Below are positions 44,256-54,334 of a stretch of 64,000 bases of DNA, piece by piece. The translations under genes were made by a program, and so were the position numbers. The notes under the pieces were generated by a model. The model was not told where the DNA came from and did no database searches. It saw nothing but the letters and a program-made list of their open reading frames with translations. This DNA is from Hyunsoonleella aestuarii (lineage in GTDB: Bacteria > Bacteroidota > Bacteroidia > Flavobacteriales > Flavobacteriaceae): positions 834,001 through 898,000 of the forward strand of contig NZ_VAWB01000001.1 in the NCBI RefSeq assembly GCF_006148925.1, written 5' to 3'. Position 1 is the stretch's first letter. Each line of letters begins with the position of its first letter.

Positions 44256-45536
44256 ATGTCTTCAGAAAAGTTAAATGCCAATGTTAGAAATTTAAAGAAA
44301 TCGGCAACGTTAGTAATTAACGAATTATCTAATAACCTAATCACTAAAGGTATAAATGTCTTTAAGTTAGGGTTTGGTCAATCTCCATTTCCTGTTCCCA
44401 AAATAGTTGTAGATGCTTTAAAGGAAAATGCACACCAAAAAGATTATTTACAAGTTAAAGGCTTACCTGTTTTAAGAAAAGAAATTGCTTTTTTTTATAA
44501 ACGCAATTACGAATTATCTGTATCTGACGCTGACGTCATAATTGGTCCAGGGTCTAAAGAATTAATTTTTAATTTTCAATTGGTTTACAATTTTAAAGAA
44601 TTGCTACTCCCAAAACCGAGCTGGGTTTCCTATGAACCTCAAGCCTTACTTAATAACCGAAAAAATGCTTGGTTAGGTACAAAAGAAGAAAACGACTGGA
44701 AACTAACACCTACAGATATTATAAATTATTGCGAACATTCGCAAAATAAAATTAGAGTTTTAATCTTAAATTATCCATCGAATCCACTTGGTATTAGTTA
44801 TTCCTCTACTGAGCTAAAGGCACTCGCTGTTGTTTTAAAACAATACAACATTCTCGTTATTTCTGACGAGATATATGGAGAAACTCATTTTAAAGGGTAT
44901 CATCAAACATTAGCGAAGTATTATCCTGAGGGAACCATAATAAGTACTGGATTAAGCAAATGGGCTGGAGCTGGTGGATGGCGCTTAGGGGTATTTATAT
45001 TTCCAAAAAAATTAAGATTTATTCTTGATGCCATGGCTGTAGTTGCGAGTGAAACCTTCACATCCACAAGTGCTCCTATTCAATACGCTGCTGTTGAGGC
45101 GTATAAACAAAATGAATCTATAAACACATATTTAGCCGATACAAGAAAAATACTTAAGGCAGTAGGAATGTACACTTACAACTATTTAAAAGACATTGGT
45201 GTATCATTACCAAAACCTGAAGGTGGGTTTTATGTGTTTCCAAATTTCGAAAAATGGAAAGATACTTTGGCTAAGAGAAATATATTAACCAACACCCAAT
45301 TTTGTAATACCCTTTTAAATGAAACGGGAGTCGCTTTGTTACCAGGAGTCGCATTTGGTTTTCCTGAAGAAGTCTTTACCGCACGACTTTCTTATGTTGA
45401 CTTTGATGGTACTCTTGTACTTAAAATCCTCAATAAGCAACCAAATGCCACTGTTGACAACTTGTTTGTTGAAAAACACTGTCCTAGAATAGTTGAAGCC
45501 TTAAGAAAAATTGAAATATGGTTGTCTCAAGAATAA
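44256..45536 (+). CDS. PLP-dependent aminotransferase, class I/II
   Basis: A 426-residue fold-type I aminotransferase. The PLP lysine lies in TGLSKWAGAGGWRLG, the cofactor-contacting NYPSNPLG and ISDEIYGE are present, and the final substrate Arg is in FTARLSYVDFDG. It transfers amino groups from an amino acid to a 2-oxo acid. A D-amino-acid aminotransferase would be fold-type IV, so this enzyme most likely acts on an L-amino acid such as aspartate or an aromatic one. First gene of the operon opposite the MocR regulator, and it overlaps the next gene by 19 bases. Confidence 0.9.
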   Translation: MSSEKLNANVRNLKKSATLVINELSNNLITKGINVFKLGFGQSPFPVPKIVVDALKENAHQKDYLQVKGLPVLRKEIAFFYKRNYELSVSDADVIIGPGSKELIFNFQLVYNFKELLLPKPSWVSYEPQALLNNRKNAWLGTKEENDWKLTPTDIINYCEHSQNKIRVLILNYPSNPLGISYSSTELKALAVVLKQYNILVISDEIYGETHFKGYHQTLAKYYPEGTIISTGLSKWAGAGGWRLGVFIFPKKLRFILDAMAVVASETFTSTSAPIQYAAVEAYKQNESINTYLADTRKILKAVGMYTYNYLKDIGVSLPKPEGGFYVFPNFEKWKDTLAKRNILTNTQFCNTLLNETGVALLPGVAFGFPEEVFTARLSYVDFDGTLVLKILNKQPNATVDNLFVEKHCPRIVEALRKIEIWLSQE

Positions 45537-47155
45537 AATACAGTATAATACCTATTCTTTTCCATGTAATAACCTCATGCAATAATCATAACAATACTTT
45601 TTTAGGTGCAGTTACAAGCGCGACACCAGAAGCTTCAACCGCTGGAGAAGAAATATTCTTGAAAGATGGAAATGCCATTGATGTTGCAATAGCTATATCC
45701 TTTGCACTAGCCGTAACAGAACCTGCCATGTCTGGTTTAGGCGGTGGAACTCAAGTATTACTATCATTAAAGAACCAACAGCCTATTGCTATAAATGGAA
45801 CTACATTATCTCCTTACAAAACACCAATCTCAATAAAAGACACTTTAACATATCATAGAAGAAGTACCATACCTTCTACCGTTAAAGTGTTAGATTACCT
45901 ATGGAAAAACTATGGTAGCGGTAATGTTTCTTGGGAAGATTTGCTAAAACCATCCATAGAATTGGCAGAAAACGGGTTTGTACTTGGAGAATATAGAGCA
46001 AAAGTATATCATGAATACGGCGAAAAATTAAAATCTAGCCAATTTAGCGTGTCTAGTTTTCTTATTGATAATCGTATCCCTCAAAAAGGAGACACCATAA
46101 AACAACCTGAGTTGGCAAAAACTTTAAAGCGCTTAGCAGAATTTCGAGCAGAAGATTTCTACAACGGAGAAATCGCCAAAAAAATAGCTCTGGATATGCA
46201 AGAGCATGGTGGATGGATAACAATTGATGACTTAAACAATTTCCCAGCTCCAAAAGAATTAAAACCTCTTTCTGTGGAGCATCGCGGAATGATGGTTTAC
46301 TCTCAACCTCCGCCTTGTGGTGGTTGGATAACACTTTTAGCCCTTAATTTAATGGAAAAATTGAATAAAGATGCTGTACTCACAAATGAGGAAGTTATAA
46401 AAGCTTTATATATAGCTCACAATGAAAGAAATAAAAAACCAGTTAACAATTTGACTACTTATGATAGTATCTTAAAAAACAAGCTTTCAAAATCTTACTC
46501 CAAAAAATTATTGTTAAATGAGCAATCTCCTAGTGAAACTATTGTAAATAAAAAAATAGGAGAAACAACACATTTCTCAGTAGTAGATTCCGAAGGAAAT
46601 TCCATTGCGGTAACATCTAGTATAAACGCTTATTTTGGTGCGCTAGCAGCATCAAAAGATTTAGGGTTTTTGTACAACACCTATATGGACGATTTTATTT
46701 TCGAAGATCCCGATCATCCCTTTGCAATTCGCCCTAATGCCATGGCTTATTCATCCATGTCTCCTTCAATCGTTCAAGAAAATGGTAAAACAGTTTTGGT
46801 GTTAGGAAGTCCTGGGAGCAGCAGAATCATTTCCGCAGTATCACAAATAACCGCAAAATGGATTGAAGGTCGAGATATTCAACATGCTGTTACACAGCCT
46901 AGGATTCACGTATCTAATAATACGGTATATCACGAAAATAAAGAAGATACGTTATCCCTTAGCAAGGAATTTTTAACTGAATTTGATCTTTTGTTAAAAA
47001 CACCATCAGAAAGCCTTATGCTACAAGAAAAATTAAATGCTTATTACGGCGGTGTCCATGCCATAGCTAAGGAGAACGGGAATTGGATTGGAATTGCAGA
47101 TCCCCGAAGAGATGGGAAATCAATAATAGTTAAAAAAAGTAATTCTAATGAATAA
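45518..47155 (+). CDS. Gamma-glutamyltransferase (lipoprotein)
   Basis: A 545-residue GGT. The N-terminal signal ends in a lipobox (VITSC), so the enzyme is exported and lipid-anchored. The large-subunit motif SGLGGGTQVLL, the autoprocessing site GETTHFSVVD with Thr350 as the nucleophile and new N-terminus, and the GSPGSSRIIS loop are all visible. It cleaves or transfers gamma-glutamyl groups (glutathione, gamma-Glu peptides, poly-gamma-glutamate). Overlaps the aminotransferase and permease genes, so it is tightly co-expressed with them. Confidence 0.92.
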   Translation: MVVSRIKYSIIPILFHVITSCNNHNNTFLGAVTSATPEASTAGEEIFLKDGNAIDVAIAISFALAVTEPAMSGLGGGTQVLLSLKNQQPIAINGTTLSPYKTPISIKDTLTYHRRSTIPSTVKVLDYLWKNYGSGNVSWEDLLKPSIELAENGFVLGEYRAKVYHEYGEKLKSSQFSVSSFLIDNRIPQKGDTIKQPELAKTLKRLAEFRAEDFYNGEIAKKIALDMQEHGGWITIDDLNNFPAPKELKPLSVEHRGMMVYSQPPPCGGWITLLALNLMEKLNKDAVLTNEEVIKALYIAHNERNKKPVNNLTTYDSILKNKLSKSYSKKLLLNEQSPSETIVNKKIGETTHFSVVDSEGNSIAVTSSINAYFGALAASKDLGFLYNTYMDDFIFEDPDHPFAIRPNAMAYSSMSPSIVQENGKTVLVLGSPGSSRIISAVSQITAKWIEGRDIQHAVTQPRIHVSNNTVYHENKEDTLSLSKEFLTEFDLLLKTPSESLMLQEKLNAYYGGVHAIAKENGNWIGIADPRRDGKSIIVKKSNSNE

Positions 47156-48623
47156 ATCAAAAGTAATTGGATTTTGGGGAGGAATTGCAATTCTTCTAAT
47201 TTTATTAATTATTCCTGCACCACAAGGGATGCAACCTGAAGCCTTAAGAGCATTAGGTGTAGCGTTGTTAATGGCTATTTGGTGGGTAACAGAATGCATA
47301 CCCATTTACGCAACAGCATTTGTGCCCATCGCACTTTTTCCTTTATTGGGAATTTTGGATGCTAATACCACGACCGAAAATTATGGACACAACTATGTGT
47401 TGATGCTTCTTGGTGGTTTCTTCTTAGCAAAATCCATTGAATTAAGTGGACTCCACAAGCGCGTAGCGCTATACATAATCAGCAAACTTGGAACGAGTAG
47501 AAAAAGGATTATTTTAAGTTTCATGATAGCAACAGCTTTTTTGTCGTTTTGGATTGCAAATGTAGCCGTTGTATTGCTTATGCTACCAATAGCGCTTGCT
47601 ATTGTTGATAAAGAAGAAGAAAACGAAGAAAGAAACCCTAAGTTTGGTTTAGCTATGATGCTTGCCATTGCTTATGCAGCAAGCATTGGAGGAACGGGAA
47701 GCCTTATTGGAACACCTCCAAACATGGTATTTGCTGGGGTATTTGCAAAAGCTTTCCCTGACCTTCCAGAAATTGATTTTTTGGAGTGGATGAAGCTAGG
47801 AACACCAATCGTTATAATCATTTTACCCATAATATGGTTTTATCTAACACGATATTTTAAAATAAAAGGAAATTTCGCTGGAAGCAAGGAAATAATTAAT
47901 AGAGAAATCGAATCCATAGGAAAATTATCAGTTATGGAAAAAAGAGTCCTAGCAGTTTTTATTTTTACAGCAGTTGGATGGATTTTTAGACGCGATATTA
48001 TTTTGGACAGTTTTGTTATTCCAGGATGGTCCTCTGTATTAGGCATTAAAGATTATGTACATGATTCTACTGTAGCCATTATTTCTGCACTTCTATTATT
48101 TGCTATTCCATCAGGAATTGCATCTCAACCAAATAAACCGAAAACATTACTAGATTGGAGGTCTGCAGCACAAGTACCGTGGGGTGTTGTGATGATAGTG
48201 GGTGGAGGATACGCCATTGCAGATTCTTTTAACCATACGGGTTTAGCAACCTATTTAGGCTCCATTTTAAGTTTTATTGGAGAATATCCCATGATTATAA
48301 TTCTTTTAGCAGTCATTTTTCTTATGATTTTTATAACCGAAATTAACAGCAATACAGCAACTGCCAATATTTTTTTACCGGTATTAGCTGCCATGGCAGT
48401 GGCGGGACAAATGAACCCATTATTGTTAATGATACCCGCTACCTTTGCATGCTCCTTTTCGTTTATGCTTCCATCAGGAACTGGTACCAACGCAGTAATA
48501 TTTGCGAGTAACAGAGTTTCAATTCCAGACATGGCTAAATGCGGTGTAGGGCTTAATTTACTTTGTGTTTTGCTGTTAACTATGCTAATGTACCTCTATG
48601 TTTTACCTGTTCTATCCCTTTAA
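47148..48623 (+). CDS. SLC13/DASS family sodium-coupled anion permease
   Basis: A 491-residue inner-membrane transporter with about eleven helices. The two Ser-Asn-Thr-type motifs are recognisable: GGTGSLIGTPPNMVFAGV near residue 180, and ITEINSNTATANIFLPVLAA near residue 395. DASS carriers import dicarboxylates, citrate, N-acetylaspartate or related anions with sodium. In this operon it could import glutamate-derived or acyl-amino-acid anions; that is inference. Eight-base overlap with the GGT gene. Confidence 0.92.
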   Translation: MNKSKVIGFWGGIAILLILLIIPAPQGMQPEALRALGVALLMAIWWVTECIPIYATAFVPIALFPLLGILDANTTTENYGHNYVLMLLGGFFLAKSIELSGLHKRVALYIISKLGTSRKRIILSFMIATAFLSFWIANVAVVLLMLPIALAIVDKEEENEERNPKFGLAMMLAIAYAASIGGTGSLIGTPPNMVFAGVFAKAFPDLPEIDFLEWMKLGTPIVIIILPIIWFYLTRYFKIKGNFAGSKEIINREIESIGKLSVMEKRVLAVFIFTAVGWIFRRDIILDSFVIPGWSSVLGIKDYVHDSTVAIISALLLFAIPSGIASQPNKPKTLLDWRSAAQVPWGVVMIVGGGYAIADSFNHTGLATYLGSILSFIGEYPMIIILLAVIFLMIFITEINSNTATANIFLPVLAAMAVAGQMNPLLLMIPATFACSFSFMLPSGTGTNAVIFASNRVSIPDMAKCGVGLNLLCVLLLTMLMYLYVLPVLSL

Positions 48624-48633
48624 TTTTTTAGAA

Positions 48634-49689
48634 ATGAAAAATATAACACAAGTATTAAATCAAATTCTAGTTATTGCAATACTTATTATAGTGATAGACT
48701 GCGGTGCTCAAGCACCTGAAATTTTAAATTTAAGTGATGTACAAATAAAGAAATCTGGTGTTTATAATTATTGGCTTAAAATGGGGTCGAATACTTACGG
48801 AAAATCAAATTCTATCCCTGTCATTGTGATTCAGGGTGATACACCCGGGCCAACATTAGGGCTTACCGCAGCCATACATGGCAATGAGTTAAATGGCATA
48901 CCAATTATTCATCAATTGGTTGAAAGTATTAATTATAGCAAATTAAAGGGTCGAGTTATAGCAATCCCAGGCCTTAACGCTATCTCCATACAAAATGATC
49001 GGAGACGATTCATTGATGAAGAAGACTTAAACAGAAATTTTCCGGGAAAAGAAAAAGGAAATAGGAGTCAACAATATGCTTATAAGATAAAAGAACGTGT
49101 CTTACCTTCATTCGATTTTATGATTGATATGCATACAGCCAGTTTTGGACGGGTAAATACCATGTATGCTAGAGCAGATGTTTCTAATGACACTTTAAGA
49201 AAGCTCGCTAAGTTGCAAGGTGCTGATATCATCTTAAATAGTAAAGGGATGCCATCGTTTGGAGGAGTATCAAAATCTACGAGAACTATGAGAGCTGAAG
49301 CTGTATTACAAGGAACCCCATGTATCACTGTTGAATATGGCAATCCTCAGGTATTTCAAAACAACATAATTAGTAGAGGCTTAAAAGGAATATATAACAC
49401 ACTTAAGTGGTTAAAAATGTATCCGGGAGAAATAGAGCAATCAACATTTGAAACCTCTCATTGTAAGAAATCATATTGGATTTATATGAATGAAGGTGGT
49501 TTTCTGGAGGTCTTGGTAGATTTAAACCAGCATATTAATTCTGGAAGCAAAATCGCAGTAGTTAAAGATGCTTTTGGCACCATTATAAACGAGTATTTTG
49601 CTCCAGAAGACGGCATCGTTATTGGTAAAAGTACAAATCCGACCAACATGTCTGGTGGCAGAATCATTCATTTAGGAATTATGAAATAG
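48634..49689 (+). CDS. Succinylglutamate desuccinylase/aspartoacylase family (M14) deacylase
   Basis: About 351 residues from ATG 48634, ten bases after the permease stop; an earlier ATG at 48598 lies inside the permease gene. Signal peptide-like start ending ILIIVIDCGAQA. Zinc site: HGNELNG (His and Glu), DLNRNFPG, and DMHTASFG with the third ligand His. A C-terminal beta domain follows (GGFLEVLVDLNQHI). It removes the acyl group from N-acyl amino acids such as succinylglutamate or N-acetylaspartate; the exact substrate is not resolved. Last gene of the first operon. Confidence 0.87.
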   Translation: MKNITQVLNQILVIAILIIVIDCGAQAPEILNLSDVQIKKSGVYNYWLKMGSNTYGKSNSIPVIVIQGDTPGPTLGLTAAIHGNELNGIPIIHQLVESINYSKLKGRVIAIPGLNAISIQNDRRRFIDEEDLNRNFPGKEKGNRSQQYAYKIKERVLPSFDFMIDMHTASFGRVNTMYARADVSNDTLRKLAKLQGADIILNSKGMPSFGGVSKSTRTMRAEAVLQGTPCITVEYGNPQVFQNNIISRGLKGIYNTLKWLKMYPGEIEQSTFETSHCKKSYWIYMNEGGFLEVLVDLNQHINSGSKIAVVKDAFGTIINEYFAPEDGIVIGKSTNPTNMSGGRIIHLGIMK

Positions 49690-49722
49690 AACCCAATTTT
49701 TAATAAAACAGCATGCGTTATA

Positions 49723-49761
49723 AAATTGGTATGCTTTATTTGTTTAAAATTGGTATGCTTA
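49723..49761 (+). promoter_or_regulatory. Paired MocR-type operator, upstream of M14-SusCD block
   Basis: AAATTGGTATGCTTT at 49723-49737 and AAATTGGTATGCTTA at 49747-49761, period 24 bases, same orientation as the pair at 44164-44201. Thirteen bases are identical in all four copies. It sits 54 bases before the M14 gene, so the regulator at 42684 is expected to control both blocks. A weaker -7-like TAACTTTA follows. Confidence 0.75.
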
Positions 49762-49814
49762 ACTTAAAGCCGTTTTCAGTTAACTTTATTCTTAACTAAC
49801 TATAACAACTATAA

Positions 49815-51059
49815 ATGAATCAATTAAATTTTAATTTTTTTCATTTTTTATTTTGTTTCTTATTCATAGTCTTAATAGGATGTTCGAGTGCTAAAAAAGT
49901 TAGCTTCGAAACTCCCGTTGATACAACAGATAAGTCTATACTAGCGCAAAGCAAAAAAACTTACCAACTAAAGGATTTAAACGTTTATGCAAGTAACGAG
50001 TTTGATGGCGCTCGTCTTAATGGTTTTGAAAAGCTAAATGATAGTACTGCACTTGTAATTATTAATCCAGAAAACACACCAATAAACAATAGCGCTTATT
50101 ATGCATTTAAAACTTGGGCAGAAAAGGATAGACCTTTTTACTTTAGGTTTAAATATCCAAAAGGTTATAAGCATCGATACATACCAAAATTAAAGATTGA
50201 TAATAATTGGAAAATAATTGATTCTAGTAATTTCTTTAAAGATGATAGCATAGTTACCGTTAAACTTAAGCTTTCTGGAAATCCAATACTCGTTGCAGCT
50301 CAAGAAATACAATCTTCTAAGGATGTTGAAAAATGGTTTAAAGAGCTCATAAATGGTAAACAGGCATTTGTAAAGCATGAAGTATATGGTAAAACACCTT
50401 TAGGTAAACATTTATCTGTTCTTAATATAAATAAAGGTGACCCGAAAGGGAAAGATGTAATTGTTTTATTAACCAGACAACATCCTCCGGAGGTAACAGG
50501 GTATTATGCCTTTCAACATTTTTTAGAGACCATATTATCAAATACTACATTATCTAAAAATTTTCTAAATAAATATCACATTTTGGCATTTCCTATTATG
50601 AATCCCGATGGTGTGGATTTAGGTCATTGGAGGCATAATACAGGTGGTGTTGATACTAACCGAGACTGGTCAGTTTACAATCAACCAGAAATAAGGCAAA
50701 CTGTTCAATACATTCAAAGGGAACTAAAAAAAAATAAGGCTAAAATTGTTTTAGGCTTGGATTTTCATTCCACATGGCATGATGTTTTTTACACCAATAA
50801 AATAAGAAAAGGGACTACACTACCTAACTTCATTGATGATTGGTTTAAGGGATTAGAATCTAACATTCCAAGTTACAAAGTAAACGAAGCAGCCGGAAAT
50901 AGCACTAAACCTGTTTCAAAAGGATGGTTTTTATATGGTCACAATGCAGTTGGTATTACCTATGAGATTGGTGATGCCACTCCTAAAAAGGATATAAAAT
51001 TAATCGGCAAAATATCTGCCGAGCAAATGATGAATATTTTAACTAAAACAAATGATTAA
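49815..51059 (+). CDS. M14 family zinc carboxypeptidase, lipoprotein
   Basis: A 414-residue exported enzyme. The lipobox is VLIGCSS. After a beta domain (about residues 50-170) comes the M14 domain: TRQHPPEVTG (zinc His and Glu), NPDGVDLGHWRHNTGGVDTN followed by RDW, and LDFHSTWHD with the third zinc His. The catalytic Glu is probably in ITYEIGD. It has an intact paralogue at 56846, with the same layout. M14 enzymes of this kind take off C-terminal or gamma-linked residues. It is the first gene of the second block, twenty bases before susC. Confidence 0.9.
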   Translation: MNQLNFNFFHFLFCFLFIVLIGCSSAKKVSFETPVDTTDKSILAQSKKTYQLKDLNVYASNEFDGARLNGFEKLNDSTALVIINPENTPINNSAYYAFKTWAEKDRPFYFRFKYPKGYKHRYIPKLKIDNNWKIIDSSNFFKDDSIVTVKLKLSGNPILVAAQEIQSSKDVEKWFKELINGKQAFVKHEVYGKTPLGKHLSVLNINKGDPKGKDVIVLLTRQHPPEVTGYYAFQHFLETILSNTTLSKNFLNKYHILAFPIMNPDGVDLGHWRHNTGGVDTNRDWSVYNQPEIRQTVQYIQRELKKNKAKIVLGLDFHSTWHDVFYTNKIRKGTTLPNFIDDWFKGLESNIPSYKVNEAAGNSTKPVSKGWFLYGHNAVGITYEIGDATPKKDIKLIGKISAEQMMNILTKTND

Positions 51060-51078
51060 TTAACTAACACAAAAAAGT

Positions 51079-54000
51079 ATGAACAAAAAATTATTCTATT
51101 CAGTACTTGTTCTAATGCTTTCAAGCGCATTTATCTATGCACAGAAAAGTGTTACTGGTACAGTAATCGATAGCAACGGAATCCCTTTGGCGGGTGCTTC
51201 CATTGTTGAGAAAGGGACTACTAATGGTGCGTCCACAGATTTTGACGGTAACTTTAGTCTCGAGGTAGCCAGCGGTGAATCGGTACTTGAGGTAAGTTTT
51301 GTGGGTTATAAAACGCTAGAAGTTGTTGTAGGTAATCAAACTACAATTAATGTTACTTTGCAAGAGGATGCAGAAAGTTTGGATGAAGTGGTTATTAACG
51401 CACTCGGTTTTAAAGAAAACCGGGATAAAATGGCTTCAACTTACTCTAAAATTGATGCTGAAAAGCTAGTACAACCGGTTGAAAACAAAATTATCGATGG
51501 TATGGCGGGTAAGGCTGCAGGTGTAAGTATTAATGGTACATCTGGAGATCCTGGAGCAGGTTCTAACATCCAAATTAGAGGAGTTAGTTCTTTAAGCGGA
51601 TCTAGCCAACCCCTAATTGTGGTTGATGGTATTCCCTTGAATAACGATAACTTAGCTGGCGATGGTGACAGTGATCAATCTGCGGGGGTTTCCCAACAAT
51701 CCCGTTTAAACGATATTAATCCAGATGATATTGAATCATTTCAAGTGTTTAAAGGGGCATCTGCTGGAGCCTTATACGGCTCGAAAGCTTTAAACGGTGT
51801 TATAGTTATTACCACTAAAAAAGGTAAAAAAGGCAAGTTTAGAGCTACAGTATCATCAGGTATCTCTATAGATGAAGTATCTTATAAACACCCTTTACAA
51901 ACGGTATATGGACAAGGTAATAATGGTAGCTACAGTCCAACAGCACAGCGCTCTTGGGGAGATAGGATTTCTGACAGGTCTGGTGGTCCTGATGATGTAA
52001 ATACATCAGGTCAATTTTTCGAGTCTTTAGTTTCAGACAATATAATATATCCTATCACTCAAAAAAATTCTAGAGATGTATTTACCGATAGGAATTTTGA
52101 TCAAGTATTTCAAAATGGGGTGACCTATGATAATAGATTTACCATAAGTTCAGGCACTGAAAAAGGCACATTCTTTTTAAGTGGTGGTCATGTTAGTCAA
52201 GACGGTGTAATTAAAAGTAGTTTTTACAAAAAAACAAACTTTTCCATAAATGTTACACAGAATTTAACAGACAAACTAAAAACAAATTTTAAAGCAAATT
52301 ATATCCATACAAGTTCTAATAGAACTCAACAAGGATCAAATACAGCAGGGTTATATTTAGGATTATTGCGTACACCAGCTGATTTTGATCAGTCTGATTA
52401 TATAGGAAACTACCATGCAAGTAATGGAACAATAACGCCATTTAGACAACGTGCCTATAGAAGATATTTAGGTAATAGTGATAACGCGATTTACAACAAC
52501 CCCTTGTGGACTATTAATGAGCAGCAAAGTACCGCCAAAGTAAACCGTCTTATTGGAACTGGCGAAGTGACGTATCAATGGAACGATAATATTAGTACGG
52601 TATTAAGAGGTGGTGTAGATTTTTATGTTGATACTAGGGTTTATTTCTTCCCATGGTATACGGCTGGAGCTGCAAGACGATATGGGTTAATTAATGATGA
52701 AACGTTTAACAATGAAGAGTATAACGGGGATTTAATTACCAATTTTAATTATCAATTAACGGATAAATTAAAAACCAATATTGTAGTAGGGGTTGGTTTA
52801 AACGACAGAAGAAGGAAGCGCACATTTGCCGAAGCAGATAATTTTATAGCCAACTTTAGAAGTCCGTTAGACCCATCAGAACTTGCTCCAAAGGAAAATA
52901 TTACTGCAGAAACGGGAAGGACTAACAGGCGAAATATTCGTTTTTATGGAACTGCAAATTTTGATTTTGCAGACCAACTTATTTTGCAATTAGGTGGTGC
53001 TTATGAAAAGCATTCTGTTTTACCAAAATCTGATAATGGATTCTTTTATCCTAGTGCCGAATTAGGGTGGACATTTTCTAAAATAATTGATAATACAGAT
53101 TTATTGTCTTTTGGTAAATTTAGATTAGCTTATGGACAGGTTGCCAATGTTCCATTAGCGCATCGGGAACAAACCGTATTTGAGGTGGGAACTTTCAACA
53201 CCTTTTCAGACACAATCACCCTGGAAGATTCTGGAGGTGGTTTTCAATTAGATGAGCGTCTAGGAAATGCGTTTTTAAAACCAGAGATTAAAACAGAATA
53301 TGAAATAGGATTAGACCTTAGGTTCCTAAAAAACAGATTATCTGTTTCTGGCACCTATTATACTAATAAAACAGAAGATGTATTATTAGATTTAGCAGTT
53401 AACCCCTCTCTTGGCTTCGACGAGATATATGCTAATGGAGCTACCATTGAAAATGATGGTTTTGAGTTAGAGGTGAAATATGACTTTCTTAAAAAAGAAG
53501 ATTGGAAAGGTTCGGTAGCTTTAAATTATAGTACCAATAAAAATATCGTCAGAGGTGTTTTAGGTCAAGGCGAATTTATTCAAGAATTTTCTGAAGGAAC
53601 TTCAATAGAATCGGTTGCTATAGATGGACAGCCATTGGGTGTTTTGTATACCCAAGGGGCTCTCAGAAATGCAGATGGAAGCCTAGCTTTAGATGCTAAT
53701 GGTTTTCCACAGGTTGATACTGGAGGAAATTTAATTGTTGGAGATCCCAACCCCGACTGGAGAGGTGGTATCCAATTTGATCTTTCATATAAAAACTTAT
53801 CACTTTCAGCTTTGTTTGACACTAGTCAAGGAAATGATTTAGCTCAGAGAACGAGATTTATCACTACCTTCTTCGGAACACACGCAGATTCGGGTAATAC
53901 GATAACCTTAACCGAAGAATTAGTTAATTACGATGGCGATGTGTTTCCTGCTGGATCTGTAGTAAGAGGTAACGTTGGAAACTTTGGCGCTGGAAACGTA

Positions 54001-54321
54001 CTTTTAGATGAAGACTATTATACCTCTTTATATGGTTTTGGAGATGGTAAATTAAATGAGTTCGCTGTTGAAGATGGAAGTTGGACACGTTTAAGAGAAT
54101 TATCCTTATCCTATACTCTTAATTCTGAAAAATTTAGAAAAGCAACAGGCTTAAGTTCCATTGAATTTACTGCTTCTGGACGAAATTTAGTGATTTGGAC
54201 AGATGTTGTTGGTATTGACCCAGATATTAATCAATTTGGGGTAGGTAGAGCTAAAGGATTGGATTATTTTTCTAATCCAGGGTCGAGAACATATGCTTTT
54301 GGAATCAAGTTTAATTATTAA
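51079..54321 (+). CDS. SusC/RagA-type TonB-dependent outer membrane transporter
   Basis: A 1,080-residue transporter. Signal peptide (MNKKLFYSVLVLMLSSAFIYAQ, 22 residues split here as MNKKLFYSVLVLML plus the rest), a CarboxypepD_reg-like domain (about 22-110, GTVIDSNGIPLAGASIVEKG), a plug domain (about 115-235, with SNIQIRGVSSLSGSSQPLIV and DGIPL), and a beta-barrel to the C-terminus. It is paired with SusD downstream by 13 bases, the standard arrangement. The substrate is inferred from the surrounding peptidases to be a peptide or amino-acid conjugate, not a glycan. Confidence 0.94.
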   Translation: MNKKLFYSVLVLMLSSAFIYAQKSVTGTVIDSNGIPLAGASIVEKGTTNGASTDFDGNFSLEVASGESVLEVSFVGYKTLEVVVGNQTTINVTLQEDAESLDEVVINALGFKENRDKMASTYSKIDAEKLVQPVENKIIDGMAGKAAGVSINGTSGDPGAGSNIQIRGVSSLSGSSQPLIVVDGIPLNNDNLAGDGDSDQSAGVSQQSRLNDINPDDIESFQVFKGASAGALYGSKALNGVIVITTKKGKKGKFRATVSSGISIDEVSYKHPLQTVYGQGNNGSYSPTAQRSWGDRISDRSGGPDDVNTSGQFFESLVSDNIIYPITQKNSRDVFTDRNFDQVFQNGVTYDNRFTISSGTEKGTFFLSGGHVSQDGVIKSSFYKKTNFSINVTQNLTDKLKTNFKANYIHTSSNRTQQGSNTAGLYLGLLRTPADFDQSDYIGNYHASNGTITPFRQRAYRRYLGNSDNAIYNNPLWTINEQQSTAKVNRLIGTGEVTYQWNDNISTVLRGGVDFYVDTRVYFFPWYTAGAARRYGLINDETFNNEEYNGDLITNFNYQLTDKLKTNIVVGVGLNDRRRKRTFAEADNFIANFRSPLDPSELAPKENITAETGRTNRRNIRFYGTANFDFADQLILQLGGAYEKHSVLPKSDNGFFYPSAELGWTFSKIIDNTDLLSFGKFRLAYGQVANVPLAHREQTVFEVGTFNTFSDTITLEDSGGGFQLDERLGNAFLKPEIKTEYEIGLDLRFLKNRLSVSGTYYTNKTEDVLLDLAVNPSLGFDEIYANGATIENDGFELEVKYDFLKKEDWKGSVALNYSTNKNIVRGVLGQGEFIQEFSEGTSIESVAIDGQPLGVLYTQGALRNADGSLALDANGFPQVDTGGNLIVGDPNPDWRGGIQFDLSYKNLSLSALFDTSQGNDLAQRTRFITTFFGTHADSGNTITLTEELVNYDGDVFPAGSVVRGNVGNFGAGNVLLDEDYYTSLYGFGDGKLNEFAVEDGSWTRLRELSLSYTLNSEKFRKATGLSSIEFTASGRNLVIWTDVVGIDPDINQFGVGRAKGLDYFSNPGSRTYAFGIKFNY

Positions 54322-54334
54322 TCATTAAGAAATT

